Source of the DNA: Bacteroidota bacterium
Lineage (GTDB): Bacteria; Bacteroidota; Bacteroidia; Chitinophagales; Chitinophagaceae
Assembly: GCA_020161535.1 (NCBI GenBank)
Contig: JAIUNW010000006.1
Location: 124,001 to 188,000 of the forward strand
Direction of reading: 5' to 3'
DNA length: 64,000 bases
Below are positions 1-8,571 of this stretch, in pieces (positions within the stretch are counted from its first letter, which is position 1; the number at the start of each line of letters is the position of its first letter). The notes beneath the pieces were generated by a model. That model saw nothing but the letters and a program-made list of their open reading frames with translations, made no database searches and was not told where the DNA came from. The position numbers and the translations under genes are program-made.

Positions 1-1
1 T

Positions 2-3000
2 GGTGGTTGTGCAGGCACAGCCATCTTGCAAACCGTTCGCACCTATGCAAAACCTGCTGCCGCCTTTAGTGCAGCCTCCACAGAAATATGCGGCAACACA
101 CCGGTGGCATTCACCAACGAAACAGTTGGTGCTGCCTATAACTGGCTTTGGGATTTTGGCGACGGTGTTACCTCGACTGAATTTGCCGCCAGCCACCAGT
201 ATATGCAGGCAGGCGCCTACACCGTACAATTGATTGCCGGCAACCAGGCCTGCGCCGATACCATCGTGCGGCAGCAATACATTCATGTAACGCCACCCTT
301 CCCCGTTATCAGAAAGACATTTACGCAAGACTGTAGCCAGCCGGGCATGGTTGGGTTGTCGCAAGATGCGGCGCTGAACCAGGCCACCCAACTCACCTGG
401 GATTACGGTGATGGTCACACGCAGCAAGTAGCGCCAACAGAAGAAACGACCAGTCATGTGTACACCCATTCAGGCCTGTATCGCATTTACCTGATTGCGG
501 TAAATGGGGGCTGTACGGTGCGTGATTCGATCGACGTGCCGGTATTGTTACCACAAGCGCCGAAATTGTCGGCTGACCTCTCCGCGGTTTGCGGCACCGG
601 CCAACTTCATATAACCATCAGCGAACTGGATCCGAATCCAGGCGTTACTAACGGTAACCAATACACGATAGCGGGTTGGGAATACGCAGATGGTACGCCG
701 TTCACCCCGGTATATGAAAATACTGACCAGCCATTTGGTACCAGCTATACCACGGCCATCAGCGGATTACAAAATGGCAAGCAAGGTATCCGGGCCATCA
801 TACAAATGAATAGTTACCCGGGCTGTACCTACCGAACCAACCTGCTTCCGCTTGATATCCGGGGGCCGCTGCCACAACTTGGGTTTGATCGAAACAATAT
901 TTGTTACGAAACACCCATTCGCTTCAAAGACCTTTCGCAACCACGTAATAATATTGCCATCCATCAATGGACCGTTGATTTTGGCGATGGCCACGATACG
1001 AGTTTCAGTAGCTTGCCTACAGGCGGTATTTTCGAACACCAATATGCGGCGCCCGGCAGTTATCCAACAATCTTGACGGTGACCGATGCAGAAGGCTGCA
1101 GTGCCAGTACACCGGTTATTGCTGCCAACAATGCCATTGCCCGCGGCCCCCTCGCTGCGTTTGATTATAACCCCAGTCCGGTTTTTCCGAATACCACCGT
1201 AAATTTTATCAATCAATCAAATGGGGCCAGCAGTTCACCCACGTACCAATGGCATTTCAGTAGCGGCGGCGATTATAACCAGTTTACCCCGCCCGCAAAA
1301 TTTTATGGATCTCTGGGCAGCACAGATACGATTCGATTGATCGCTTTTGATCCCGCCGGTTGCCGCGATACGGTCACAAAAATTATTGTGGTGAAAGATG
1401 TGGCCGCATCGTTCACGTATGAAACCAGTTATGTGAGCAATAGTAGTTGCCCGCCGGCCGTGGTACGTTTCACCAATACTTCCCAAAATGCAGAATATGT
1501 GAATTGGGATTTTGGCGATGGCGGCACTGCGATGGCGCAGGACTTTCCGACCCATACTTATTATAAGCCCGGGGTCTATAAAGTGATTATCTATGCCTAT
1601 AGCGCCAGCGGGTCGGTTGATACGATGCAAAGCGCTATCATCATCAAAGGCCCTTATGGCACTTTGAAAGCCGATACCCTCAGCGGTTGCCTGGAACAAA
1701 CAGTTACATTAACGGCGCAGGTAAATAATTCCATCAGCTATACCTGGGATTTTGGTGATGGCACCATTGATCAGTCGACCGGCAATAGTATTTCACATGC
1801 CTATCCCCATGCCGGTGTTTACCAGCCCGCATTGATTTTGAAAGATGGTGAAGGTTGTTCAGGTAGCGCAGAGTTGCCGGAGTTTATTGTGATCGATTCA
1901 TTGGTGATCAGCAGCATTGAACACACGGCCGGCAATTTTTGCGACTCAGCGACCATTCGGTTTATACCGCACCTGAACTCAGTAGCGGCTACAGAATTGG
2001 GCGAAAGCCTGCAATTCAATTGGACCGATGCTGGCGGACATACCGCCACTGATAGCATTGCTTCCTTTTTTTACAATGAACCGGGTCAACATATTGCGCA
2101 AGTGAATGTCGTTTCTCCTTATGGTTGTCGCAGTACAGCCGCCGATACAGTGTTGGTAAAACAAACGCCCATTATCGAAGTGTCGGGACCTGCTGAAATA
2201 TGTATCAACAGCGAAGCTGTTTTTAGCGCAACCTTGTCTTCAGACTCAACACCGGTGTATCATTGGATATTCTCCAATGGACAAACAATTGCCGACACAT
2301 TGCCGCCGGCACAGGTTTTCAGCAAAGCCGGCCTCGCCACCCAGCAATTTGTTGCAACTGCCGCTGGCTGTGCCGATACCGTTAACAAACCCCTTTTCGT
2401 TCATCCCTTACCGGTAGTTAAAGTAGATCCGCGTGAATCGACACTTTGTCGCGGTGCCTCCCTTTCGTTGACTGCCAGCGGTGCTGTCAGCTATGCCTGG
2501 AACTATCCTGGTGGCGACGCGTCCACGGCCACATTGGTTTCTACACCGCCAGAAACTGGATGGTTTACCGTTACGGGCATCAACGAATATGGCTGCGCCA
2601 ATCGTGACTCGGCCTATATTACTGTGGCCCAACCAATTCACCTGCAGGTACCCACCGATACCTTTGTTTGTATTGGCAGTAGCATTGTTTTGCCGGTGGC
2701 GGGAGCAACCAATTATGCCTGGACAGAAACCGGGCTATCGGGCAACCAGCCGGTGGTGAATCCGCAGACCAGCACCAGCTTCACCGTTATCGGTTACGAT
2801 GCCTATCAGTGCTTTACCGATACCGCTGTAATCCCCGTACAGGTAATTAACCTGCCCACCGTGCAGGCACCGGCCGACATGGCCTTATTAACCGGCGATG
2901 AAATTCGGTTGCCCTTGACCGTTAGTGATGATGTAACGGGCTACAATTGGATGCCATCTTCCACGCTGAGTTGCAGTACCTGTGCTGAACCATTGGCAGC

Positions 3001-3385
3001 ACCCCGTGGCAATACCGATTATGTGATCACGGTGAACAATGCTTATGGTTGCGTGGCGACCGATACAGTGCGGATAACGCTGACCTGCGCATCGAATCGC
3101 GTGTATATTCCCAATGCATTCACGCCCGATAACAATGGCAAAAACGATGTGTTTTATGTGATGGGCAAGGGAGTGCGGGTGATACAGAAAATGCAGGTGT
3201 TCAACCGTTGGGGACAGGTGGTGTTTGACGCCAGCAATATCCAGATCAATACCCGTGAGCAGGGATGGAATGGATACACCCATGGCGATCCGGCACCGGG
3301 CGGATTATATGTGTACAAAGTGGACCTGATCTGCGATACCGGCGAACATTTCTTACGCCAGGGAACGGTATTGTTGCTGCGCTGA
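2..3385 (+). CDS. PKD-repeat protein with gliding-motility-type T9SS C-terminal domain (5' partial)
   Basis: Large secreted or surface adhesin-like protein whose reading frame is open at the left edge, so the N-terminus and signal peptide lie outside the window. At least five PKD-like beta-sandwich repeats are visible from their WDFGDG, WDYGDGHTQ, VDFGDGHD and similar cores. The last ~90 residues (VYIPNAFTPDNNGKNDVF, then FNRWGQVVF, then GGLYVYKV) form the gliding motility-associated C-terminal domain, the type B sorting signal of the type IX secretion system. Cysteine pairs are frequent, as expected for an exported protein. It ends 2 bases before the stop of the convergent M1 peptidase, with no terminator between them. 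The binding target cannot be read from the sequence. Family assignment is firm; a role in adhesion is inference. Confidence 0.93.
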   Translation, partial: GGCAGTAILQTVRTYAKPAAAFSAASTEICGNTPVAFTNETVGAAYNWLWDFGDGVTSTEFAASHQYMQAGAYTVQLIAGNQACADTIVRQQYIHVTPPFPVIRKTFTQDCSQPGMVGLSQDAALNQATQLTWDYGDGHTQQVAPTEETTSHVYTHSGLYRIYLIAVNGGCTVRDSIDVPVLLPQAPKLSADLSAVCGTGQLHITISELDPNPGVTNGNQYTIAGWEYADGTPFTPVYENTDQPFGTSYTTAISGLQNGKQGIRAIIQMNSYPGCTYRTNLLPLDIRGPLPQLGFDRNNICYETPIRFKDLSQPRNNIAIHQWTVDFGDGHDTSFSSLPTGGIFEHQYAAPGSYPTILTVTDAEGCSASTPVIAANNAIARGPLAAFDYNPSPVFPNTTVNFINQSNGASSSPTYQWHFSSGGDYNQFTPPAKFYGSLGSTDTIRLIAFDPAGCRDTVTKIIVVKDVAASFTYETSYVSNSSCPPAVVRFTNTSQNAEYVNWDFGDGGTAMAQDFPTHTYYKPGVYKVIIYAYSASGSVDTMQSAIIIKGPYGTLKADTLSGCLEQTVTLTAQVNNSISYTWDFGDGTIDQSTGNSISHAYPHAGVYQPALILKDGEGCSGSAELPEFIVIDSLVISSIEHTAGNFCDSATIRFIPHLNSVAATELGESLQFNWTDAGGHTATDSIASFFYNEPGQHIAQVNVVSPYGCRSTAADTVLVKQTPIIEVSGPAEICINSEAVFSATLSSDSTPVYHWIFSNGQTIADTLPPAQVFSKAGLATQQFVATAAGCADTVNKPLFVHPLPVVKVDPRESTLCRGASLSLTASGAVSYAWNYPGGDASTATLVSTPPETGWFTVTGINEYGCANRDSAYITVAQPIHLQVPTDTFVCIGSSIVLPVAGATNYAWTETGLSGNQPVVNPQTSTSFTVIGYDAYQCFTDTAVIPVQVINLPTVQAPADMALLTGDEIRLPLTVSDDVTGYNWMPSSTLSCSTCAEPLAAPRGNTDYVITVNNAYGCVATDTVRITLTCASNRVYIPNAFTPDNNGKNDVFYVMGKGVRVIQKMQVFNRWGQVVFDASNIQINTREQGWNGYTHGDPAPGGLYVYKVDLICDTGEHFLRQGTVLLLR

Positions 3386-3387
3386 TC

Positions 3388-4986
3388 CTATTCGTACCGA
3401 ACCGTTTTCAAATAGAAACCGATTGGATCAACAGCCGGCAATTGTTGACTACTTATTACTACGGGTGTTTTGCTGAGTGTCCACTTTTCAAGTCCCTTGT
3501 CGGTACTGATCTCTACCGGCAATGCCTGGTCGAAGTTGGTTACACTTACCTGGTATTTACCATCGGCCACTGACTTTACTAGAATATCAAACTTATTGGT
3601 AGTGCGCAGATAAAAATCAAAAAAAGCCGTCAGGTCGCGTTTGCTCTCTTTGTTGAATAGTTTCAGCACATCATAGGTATCGACCATATTATCGTAGGTG
3701 TAAGCAGGGTCGGTTGCCAGTTTTTTCAAAGTCGGAAAGAAAATGCTGTCGCCGATATAATGTCGCAGGCTGTGCATAAAGAAAGCGCCCTTGCCATAGA
3801 TATCGCCGGTATATGCCAGGTCAGAATCTGCAGTATCGGACCAGATCACCGGCTTGCCCGACAAATGCCGCATGGTATTGCGCATCCGCGCCTGGTAGGC
3901 TTCTTCGCCACCCGCTTCGCGTGTAAAGAGCGCATCGGCATAACTGCAGATGCCTTCCTGGATCCACATATGGGCCCAGTCTTTGTTGCTTACTTTATTG
4001 GCCCACCACTCATGCCCAAATTCGTGGGTCATCAGCCAGTCGTAGTCTTCATTGCCCACTTTTACATAACGGAATTTATTGCCATAGGCAATCATCGATT
4101 GGTGCTCCATGCCCAGGTGTGGTGTTTCTACCAAACCGATTTTTTCTTTCGCCCAGGGGTATTCGCCAAAATATTTTTCAAGTACCTGACAGCTTCGTTC
4201 CAGCAACTGCAATTGGTAGGGCGCTTTATCGGCATGGTCTTTCAAAACATAAAACTCCATCGGTATTTTGTTGCCATCCACCGAAGTATACAAACGTGTC
4301 ACTTTGCTGTAGTTGCCCACATTTGGTATGATGCAATAGTTGCTGATGGTATAGCGGGTGCGCCAGTGATAGGTAGAAGTAGTTCCCTTGTGTTTGGTGC
4401 TGACGAGTAAACCAGGTCCGGCCACCACCAGGCCCCGAGGCACCGTGATGATCATATCCGCCCCTTCATTCGGCTCGTCGCTCGGATGGTCTTTGCAAGG
4501 GAAAAATATTTTTGCGCCTTCACTCTGACAAGTCACCGCAATCCACGGATGCCCGGTGCTGTCTTTTTCCCATTGAAAGCCGCCCGTCCATGGGGCGCGA
4601 GGCGCTATAAAAGGTTTTCCGCCATAATACACGCGGATGCGCGTCTTGCCTGCCGGCCAGGTTTTGGCCGCGGGGATATAAATGAGGTCTTGCGCATGCC
4701 TGAAATCAGCTTTGCGACCATTCACTTCAATTTTTTGCACCTGGAGTAGGTGCGTAAGATCGAGTATTAACAGGGGCGCGGCTTCTTTCAGGATACAGTC
4801 GATATCGGTGAAGCCTTCGATCGACTGGCTATCAGGTCGGATGGCCAGCGAAAGGGTATAATGCCGCACGTCCATATTGGCTTGCTCGGGTTTGAGCACG
4901 CCACCTGATTTCATGTCCTGCGCCGACAATACCAGGGTCAGCACACTAAAAAAGGTCGTCGTTAAAAGACTTGCTAAGAGCCGCAT
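3388..4986 (-). CDS. M1 family metallopeptidase (aminopeptidase N-like), secreted
   Basis: Zinc aminopeptidase of 532 residues. The zinc site HEFGHEWW lies near residue 320 and the third ligand Glu is about 19 residues on, in WIQEGICSYADALF. The exopeptidase motif appears as GMEHQS instead of GAMEN, a variant common in Bacteroidetes M1 proteins. The N-terminus MRLLASLLTTTFFSVLTLVL is a clear signal peptide ending near SAQ, so it probably acts in the periplasm or outside the cell. It is shorter than the ~850-residue classical PepN and lacks the long C-terminal helical domain, ending soon after the catalytic domain. It is transcribed leftward, divergent from the OmpA/PD40 gene, with a short palindromic repeat between the two. 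Substrate preference is unknown. Confidence 0.93.
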   Translation of the reverse strand: MRLLASLLTTTFFSVLTLVLSAQDMKSGGVLKPEQANMDVRHYTLSLAIRPDSQSIEGFTDIDCILKEAAPLLILDLTHLLQVQKIEVNGRKADFRHAQDLIYIPAAKTWPAGKTRIRVYYGGKPFIAPRAPWTGGFQWEKDSTGHPWIAVTCQSEGAKIFFPCKDHPSDEPNEGADMIITVPRGLVVAGPGLLVSTKHKGTTSTYHWRTRYTISNYCIIPNVGNYSKVTRLYTSVDGNKIPMEFYVLKDHADKAPYQLQLLERSCQVLEKYFGEYPWAKEKIGLVETPHLGMEHQSMIAYGNKFRYVKVGNEDYDWLMTHEFGHEWWANKVSNKDWAHMWIQEGICSYADALFTREAGGEEAYQARMRNTMRHLSGKPVIWSDTADSDLAYTGDIYGKGAFFMHSLRHYIGDSIFFPTLKKLATDPAYTYDNMVDTYDVLKLFNKESKRDLTAFFDFYLRTTNKFDILVKSVADGKYQVSVTNFDQALPVEISTDKGLEKWTLSKTPVVISSQQLPAVDPIGFYLKTVRYE

Positions 4987-5003
4987 AAGTGGTGTTTTAT
5001 CGC

Positions 5004-5026
5004 CTGTCGGGGGCTACCCGACGGGT
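5004..5026. repeat. ACCCGWCGGGT repeat, copy 1 (degenerate inverted pair)
   Basis: ACCCGACGGGT at 5016-5026 is preceded by an imperfect inverted partner (CCTGTCGGG) and a 3-base spacer. It lies in the divergent promoter region between the M1 peptidase and OmpA/PD40 genes. The same 11-mer recurs at 19154-19192 and 36622-36646. Confidence 0.7.
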
Positions 5027-5043
5027 AAAAATAATAAACCCCC

Positions 5044-6687
5044 TTGAACCAGCGTTGTAGAAGCTTAAACCCCGACCCATTGAGACGAATCTCACTGCTG
5101 GTGACCATCCTTATTTGCCGGCAATTGACTGCCCAACCACTGAACGACTCATTGCCCAAGTTGATCCAGCAGAAAGACAATTTGATTACCGAAAACACGA
5201 TCATTCAAATAGAGAACCTCGGGCCGAATATCAATTCTGACCTGCCCGAACTACGACCTACCATATCGCCTGATGGCAATTTGCTGTTTTTCGTTACCGA
5301 AAACCATCCCCGCAATACCAAATTCAATTCGGTGCCCAATAGCCAGGACATTTGGGTAGCTGAACGCGATACCCTCACCGGTACCTGGGGCGAGGCGCAC
5401 CACCTGCCCTATCCCCTCAACAAATCACATTACAATGCGGTGTATTGGGTGTCGAGCGATAATCTTCGCATCCTCATCAGAGGTGCCTATCAGGAAGGGG
5501 CCTATATTGGTCGCGGTGTGAGCGAATGCACCTTGCAGGAGAGTGGTCGCTTCTCTGAACCCGCGGCACTTCGCATAAGAAATTACAACAAATACGATCG
5601 GGGCAACCAGTCGGGTGCTACCATGAGCCAGAACGGCAAAGTGCTTCTGTTGTACATGACCGAAACACCGGGCAGTTCGTTCAACGATATTTTTGTTTGC
5701 TTCAAAGAAGCCGACAATGCCTGGAGCGAACCCAAAAGCCTCGGCAAAAAAATCAACTTGCCTGATGCAGATGAAATGACGCCCTACCTCGCGGCCGATG
5801 GGGTTACGCTTTATTTCAGTAGTAACCGCGAAGGTGGCTTCGGCAACAATGATATTTATATGGCCAAAAGGCTCGACGAGAGTTGGACGAAGTGGACCGA
5901 TCCCATCAACCTCGGCGCACCCATCAACACCAAAGACTGGGATGCTTTTTTCACGCTCGATGCCGGTGGTGAATACGCCTATCTCACTACATCACAAAAT
6001 GGTTTTGGCAAAAGCGATATCGTTCGTGTAAAACTGATGGAGCGAGAAAAACCAGATCCGGTTGTATTGCTGAGCGGAAATGTGTACAACAAAAAAACCA
6101 AACAACCGATCAGCGCAAAGATGGTGTACGAAACCCTGCCCGATGGCAACGAAGCGGGTACGGCGCTTAGCAGTCCTTTTGATGGTGCTTTTAAAATGGT
6201 GTTGCCCTATCACAAAAACTACAGCATCCGCGCCACCAGCGATCACTTCTTTGCCATTTCCGAAAACCTGAACCTCGATTCGTTGGTGAAAGAAGGGTAT
6301 CAGGAAATTCACAAAGACCTTTACCTCGTGCCCATCGAAATTGGGTCGGTGGTGCGGCTCAACAATGTTTTCTTCGACTTTGATAAGTCGTCGTTAAAAG
6401 CGGAATCGTTTGTTGAATTGGACCGGGTGGTGAAACTATTGAATGAAAACCCATCCATTGAAATTGAAATGAGTGCCCATACCGATAGCAAGGGATCAGA
6501 CGATTATAACTTCAAGCTGAGTGATAACCGGGCTCGCTCGGTGAAAGAATACCTGTTGTCGAAAGGCATCGATGAAAAACGAATAGTTAGCCAGGGCTAT
6601 GGCGAAACCAGGCCCGTGGTGCCGAACGATACCGACGAAAACCGCCAGCTCAACCGTCGCGTTGAATTTAAAATCCTGAAGAATTGA
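5044..6687 (+). CDS. OmpA-family protein with PD40 beta-propeller repeats
   Basis: Cell-envelope protein. The N-terminal ~330 residues carry WD40-like/PD40 blades (LRPTISPDGNLLFFV, MTPYLAADGVTLYFSSNREGG, SDIVRVKL). A Cna-B-like segment follows (VYNKKTKQPISAKMVYE). The last ~110 residues are an OmpA peptidoglycan-binding domain (FFDFDKSSL, SAHTDSKGSDDYN, LSDNRARSVKEYL, NRRVEFKI). No ATG start exists. TTG at 5044 is the longest start, while TTG at 5080 gives a better signal peptide (MRRISLLVTILICRQLTA) and may be the real one. Similar PD40-OmpA proteins are common in T9SS-bearing Bacteroidetes, some resembling PorE, but the usual TPR part is absent here. It probably tethers a propeller to peptidoglycan in the periplasm. 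Confidence 0.88.
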   Translation: MNQRCRSLNPDPLRRISLLVTILICRQLTAQPLNDSLPKLIQQKDNLITENTIIQIENLGPNINSDLPELRPTISPDGNLLFFVTENHPRNTKFNSVPNSQDIWVAERDTLTGTWGEAHHLPYPLNKSHYNAVYWVSSDNLRILIRGAYQEGAYIGRGVSECTLQESGRFSEPAALRIRNYNKYDRGNQSGATMSQNGKVLLLYMTETPGSSFNDIFVCFKEADNAWSEPKSLGKKINLPDADEMTPYLAADGVTLYFSSNREGGFGNNDIYMAKRLDESWTKWTDPINLGAPINTKDWDAFFTLDAGGEYAYLTTSQNGFGKSDIVRVKLMEREKPDPVVLLSGNVYNKKTKQPISAKMVYETLPDGNEAGTALSSPFDGAFKMVLPYHKNYSIRATSDHFFAISENLNLDSLVKEGYQEIHKDLYLVPIEIGSVVRLNNVFFDFDKSSLKAESFVELDRVVKLLNENPSIEIEMSAHTDSKGSDDYNFKLSDNRARSVKEYLLSKGIDEKRIVSQGYGETRPVVPNDTDENRQLNRRVEFKILKN

Positions 6688-6717
6688 TTACCTTTCTTCT
6701 CTCTTAAATCAACTTAT

Positions 6718-7392
6718 ATGGTAAAGTCGCTGTTGTTTTGCGTGCTGCTTGCTTTTACAGGCGGTGTGCTGTTGGCGCAAACGGTTCCTGCCGAATACAC
6801 ATTCAAAGTTGGTATCACGTATGATGTAACGGCGCCGGGGCGCAGTTCGCAAATGACTTCCTGGTATTCTGGCGGCAGCACCGTAGGCATGAGTGCCGGG
6901 TCAAAAAACGACATGTTTATTGTGTATGATATGACCAATAAGCAGGCCGTTACATTTATGCCTGCGCAGAAAGTCTATATGGTGATGGATATGGAGAAGA
7001 TGAAGCAGCGCATGGAAAAAATGGGAAAATCAACCGAGCCCGTTGCTGCCAAAGACTATAAGATCAGTAAAACCGGCAAAAAAGAAACCATTGCCGGCTA
7101 CGATTGCGAGCAATGGCTGATCAGTAGCAGCGATGCAAAATCACTGGTATGGGTGTCAACGACCGTGGGCATCAACAATAGCCAGTTTGGCGAAAGTCTG
7201 ACAACGCTTTTCCAAAATATGCCCGGTGCGGGTAATATCCCTGCGTTAAAAGACCTAAAGGGGGTGATGCTTAAAATGGAGACCACCAGTTTGAAAGACA
7301 ATAAAACGGTTACCATGGTGGCCAAATCGGTCAACAAAGACGGACTTACTTTTAAAACCGACGGGTTTAAAGGCATGAACATGCCGGGTTAA
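6718..7392 (+). CDS. DUF4412 domain-containing secreted protein
   Basis: A 224-residue exported protein with signal peptide MVKSLLFCVLLAFTGGVLLA and cleavage before QTVPAEY. The body matches the DUF4412 pattern: a MYMVMDMEKMKQRMEKMG stretch, then KKETIAGYDCEQWLI and a C-terminal beta-rich part. It is methionine- and lysine-rich between residues 75 and 105. It lies 30 bases after the OmpA/PD40 gene and 52 bases before an ECF sigma gene, on the same strand. DUF4412 proteins are uncharacterised, so no reaction can be assigned. A role as periplasmic sensor or target of the following sigma factor is only positional inference. Confidence 0.8.
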   Translation: MVKSLLFCVLLAFTGGVLLAQTVPAEYTFKVGITYDVTAPGRSSQMTSWYSGGSTVGMSAGSKNDMFIVYDMTNKQAVTFMPAQKVYMVMDMEKMKQRMEKMGKSTEPVAAKDYKISKTGKKETIAGYDCEQWLISSSDAKSLVWVSTTVGINNSQFGESLTTLFQNMPGAGNIPALKDLKGVMLKMETTSLKDNKTVTMVAKSVNKDGLTFKTDGFKGMNMPG

Positions 7393-7444
7393 TTTTTTTG
7401 TGATGTTTTGTAACAATTAGTTCCTTCCTGCATCCAAATACAAC

Positions 7445-7945
7445 ATGACGGAAGCAGAAAGGACGCGGCAATTCACCCAGCTATACCAACAGTATGCACC
7501 CGGCATATTGAAATTATGCCTTGGTTATGCAGGCGAAGAATCGTTGGCGCAAGACCTGCTACAGGAAAGTTTTGTGTCTGTATGGAATCACCTTGATCAG
7601 TTTAGGGGCGAGGCGCAGTGGAGCACCTGGATTTACCGGGTGGCCGTGAACACCTGTCTCAGTTATCTCCGGAAAAAGAAACTGCCCACTGTTTCAGCCG
7701 AAAATATCCCACTGGTACAATTGCCCGACGAATCCTCCGGGAAAGAGCAACAGGTTCAGCAATTGTACAAATGCATCAATCGCCTGGCAGAAGCCGACAG
7801 GCTGATTATTGCCCTGGTACTGGAAGAAAAACCTTATGTGGAAATCGCTGCCATTACCGGCCTTACCGAAAACAACTTGCGGGTGAAAATTCACCGAATC
7901 AAGAAACAACTCACCGAAATCTACCAGCAGTATGGATCCATTTGA
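7445..7945 (+). CDS. ECF-type RNA polymerase sigma-70 factor
   Basis: A 166-residue sigma factor. Region 2 is visible as QLYQQYAPGILKLCLGY followed by LAQDLLQESFVSVWNHLDQFRGEAQWSTWIYRVAVNTCLSYLRKK, with the typical acidic and aromatic DNA-melting part. Region 4 is near residues 110-160 (EKPYVEIAAITGLTENNLRVKIHRIKKQL), the helix-turn-helix that reads the -35 element. Its 3' end overlaps the next gene by 14 bases, so the two are translationally coupled. The partner is not a FecR-type anti-sigma but a four-helix membrane protein. The target regulon is unknown; the preceding DUF4412 gene may belong to it. Confidence 0.93.
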   Translation: MTEAERTRQFTQLYQQYAPGILKLCLGYAGEESLAQDLLQESFVSVWNHLDQFRGEAQWSTWIYRVAVNTCLSYLRKKKLPTVSAENIPLVQLPDESSGKEQQVQQLYKCINRLAEADRLIIALVLEEKPYVEIAAITGLTENNLRVKIHRIKKQLTEIYQQYGSI

Positions 7946-8534
7946 AACCCTTCAGGACATCTGGAAATCAAAACAGGTGGCGCCGCAAGTGCAGATGCCT
8001 TCACTGGGCCCAACGGCCATCCATAGCCGAAGAAAGTTGCAACGCAACCTGCAATGGGGGGCCATCGCGCTATTGATTACCGGATTTTATATCATCATCG
8101 TCGGTATCCTGATGCGACAGGAATTTCATTCCGTACTCACATGGACCGGGCTTTCCCTCGCCGTATTGGTTTGCTGGGCGCAGTCTTTTCTACAATTTAG
8201 CACCTTGAAAAAACTTCGCGCAATAGATGAAATGGCCACTCCCGACATCCACCTGTCGCAATGGAACGACTATTATGCTTTTCGCAAGAAACAAATTGCT
8301 TGGAACCTGCCCTTGTATTTTATCGGATTGAACCTTGCCCTGGCTTTGTATATGCTCGAGTTATTTAAAGGCCGGCCTTGGGAAAACATAGCCATTTTTA
8401 TCACTATTTATACTGCCTGGATGCTTTTTGCTTATTTCTATCTCGGTAAAAGAAGCCTGCGCAAAGAAGAAAACCGCCTTCGGGGCATTATGGATAACCT
8501 GGAGGCATTAAAAGCCCAATGGGCAGAAGAATAA
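7932..8534 (+). CDS. Four-helix membrane protein, probable partner of the overlapping sigma factor
   Basis: A 200-residue protein with a soluble N-terminus (~40 residues, [14 protein letters not shown]) and four predicted membrane segments: [59 protein letters not shown] and [19 protein letters not shown] charged C-terminus follows, ending in a heptad-like stretch ([16 protein letters not shown]). It overlaps the sigma gene by 14 bases in another frame, the usual arrangement for a sigma/anti-sigma pair. The N-terminal soluble part could bind the sigma factor, but no zinc-binding anti-sigma motif is visible. Anti-sigma function is inferred from coupling alone. Confidence 0.72.
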   Translation: MDPFETLQDIWKSKQVAPQVQMPSLGPTAIHSRRKLQRNLQWGAIALLITGFYIIIVGILMRQEFHSVLTWTGLSLAVLVCWAQSFLQFSTLKKLRAIDEMATPDIHLSQWNDYYAFRKKQIAWNLPLYFIGLNLALALYMLELFKGRPWENIAIFITIYTAWMLFAYFYLGKRSLRKEENRLRGIMDNLEALKAQWAEE

Positions 8535-8571
8535 GGCGCTAAAATCTCTCTGGGCTGGCGTAGATTTAAGC

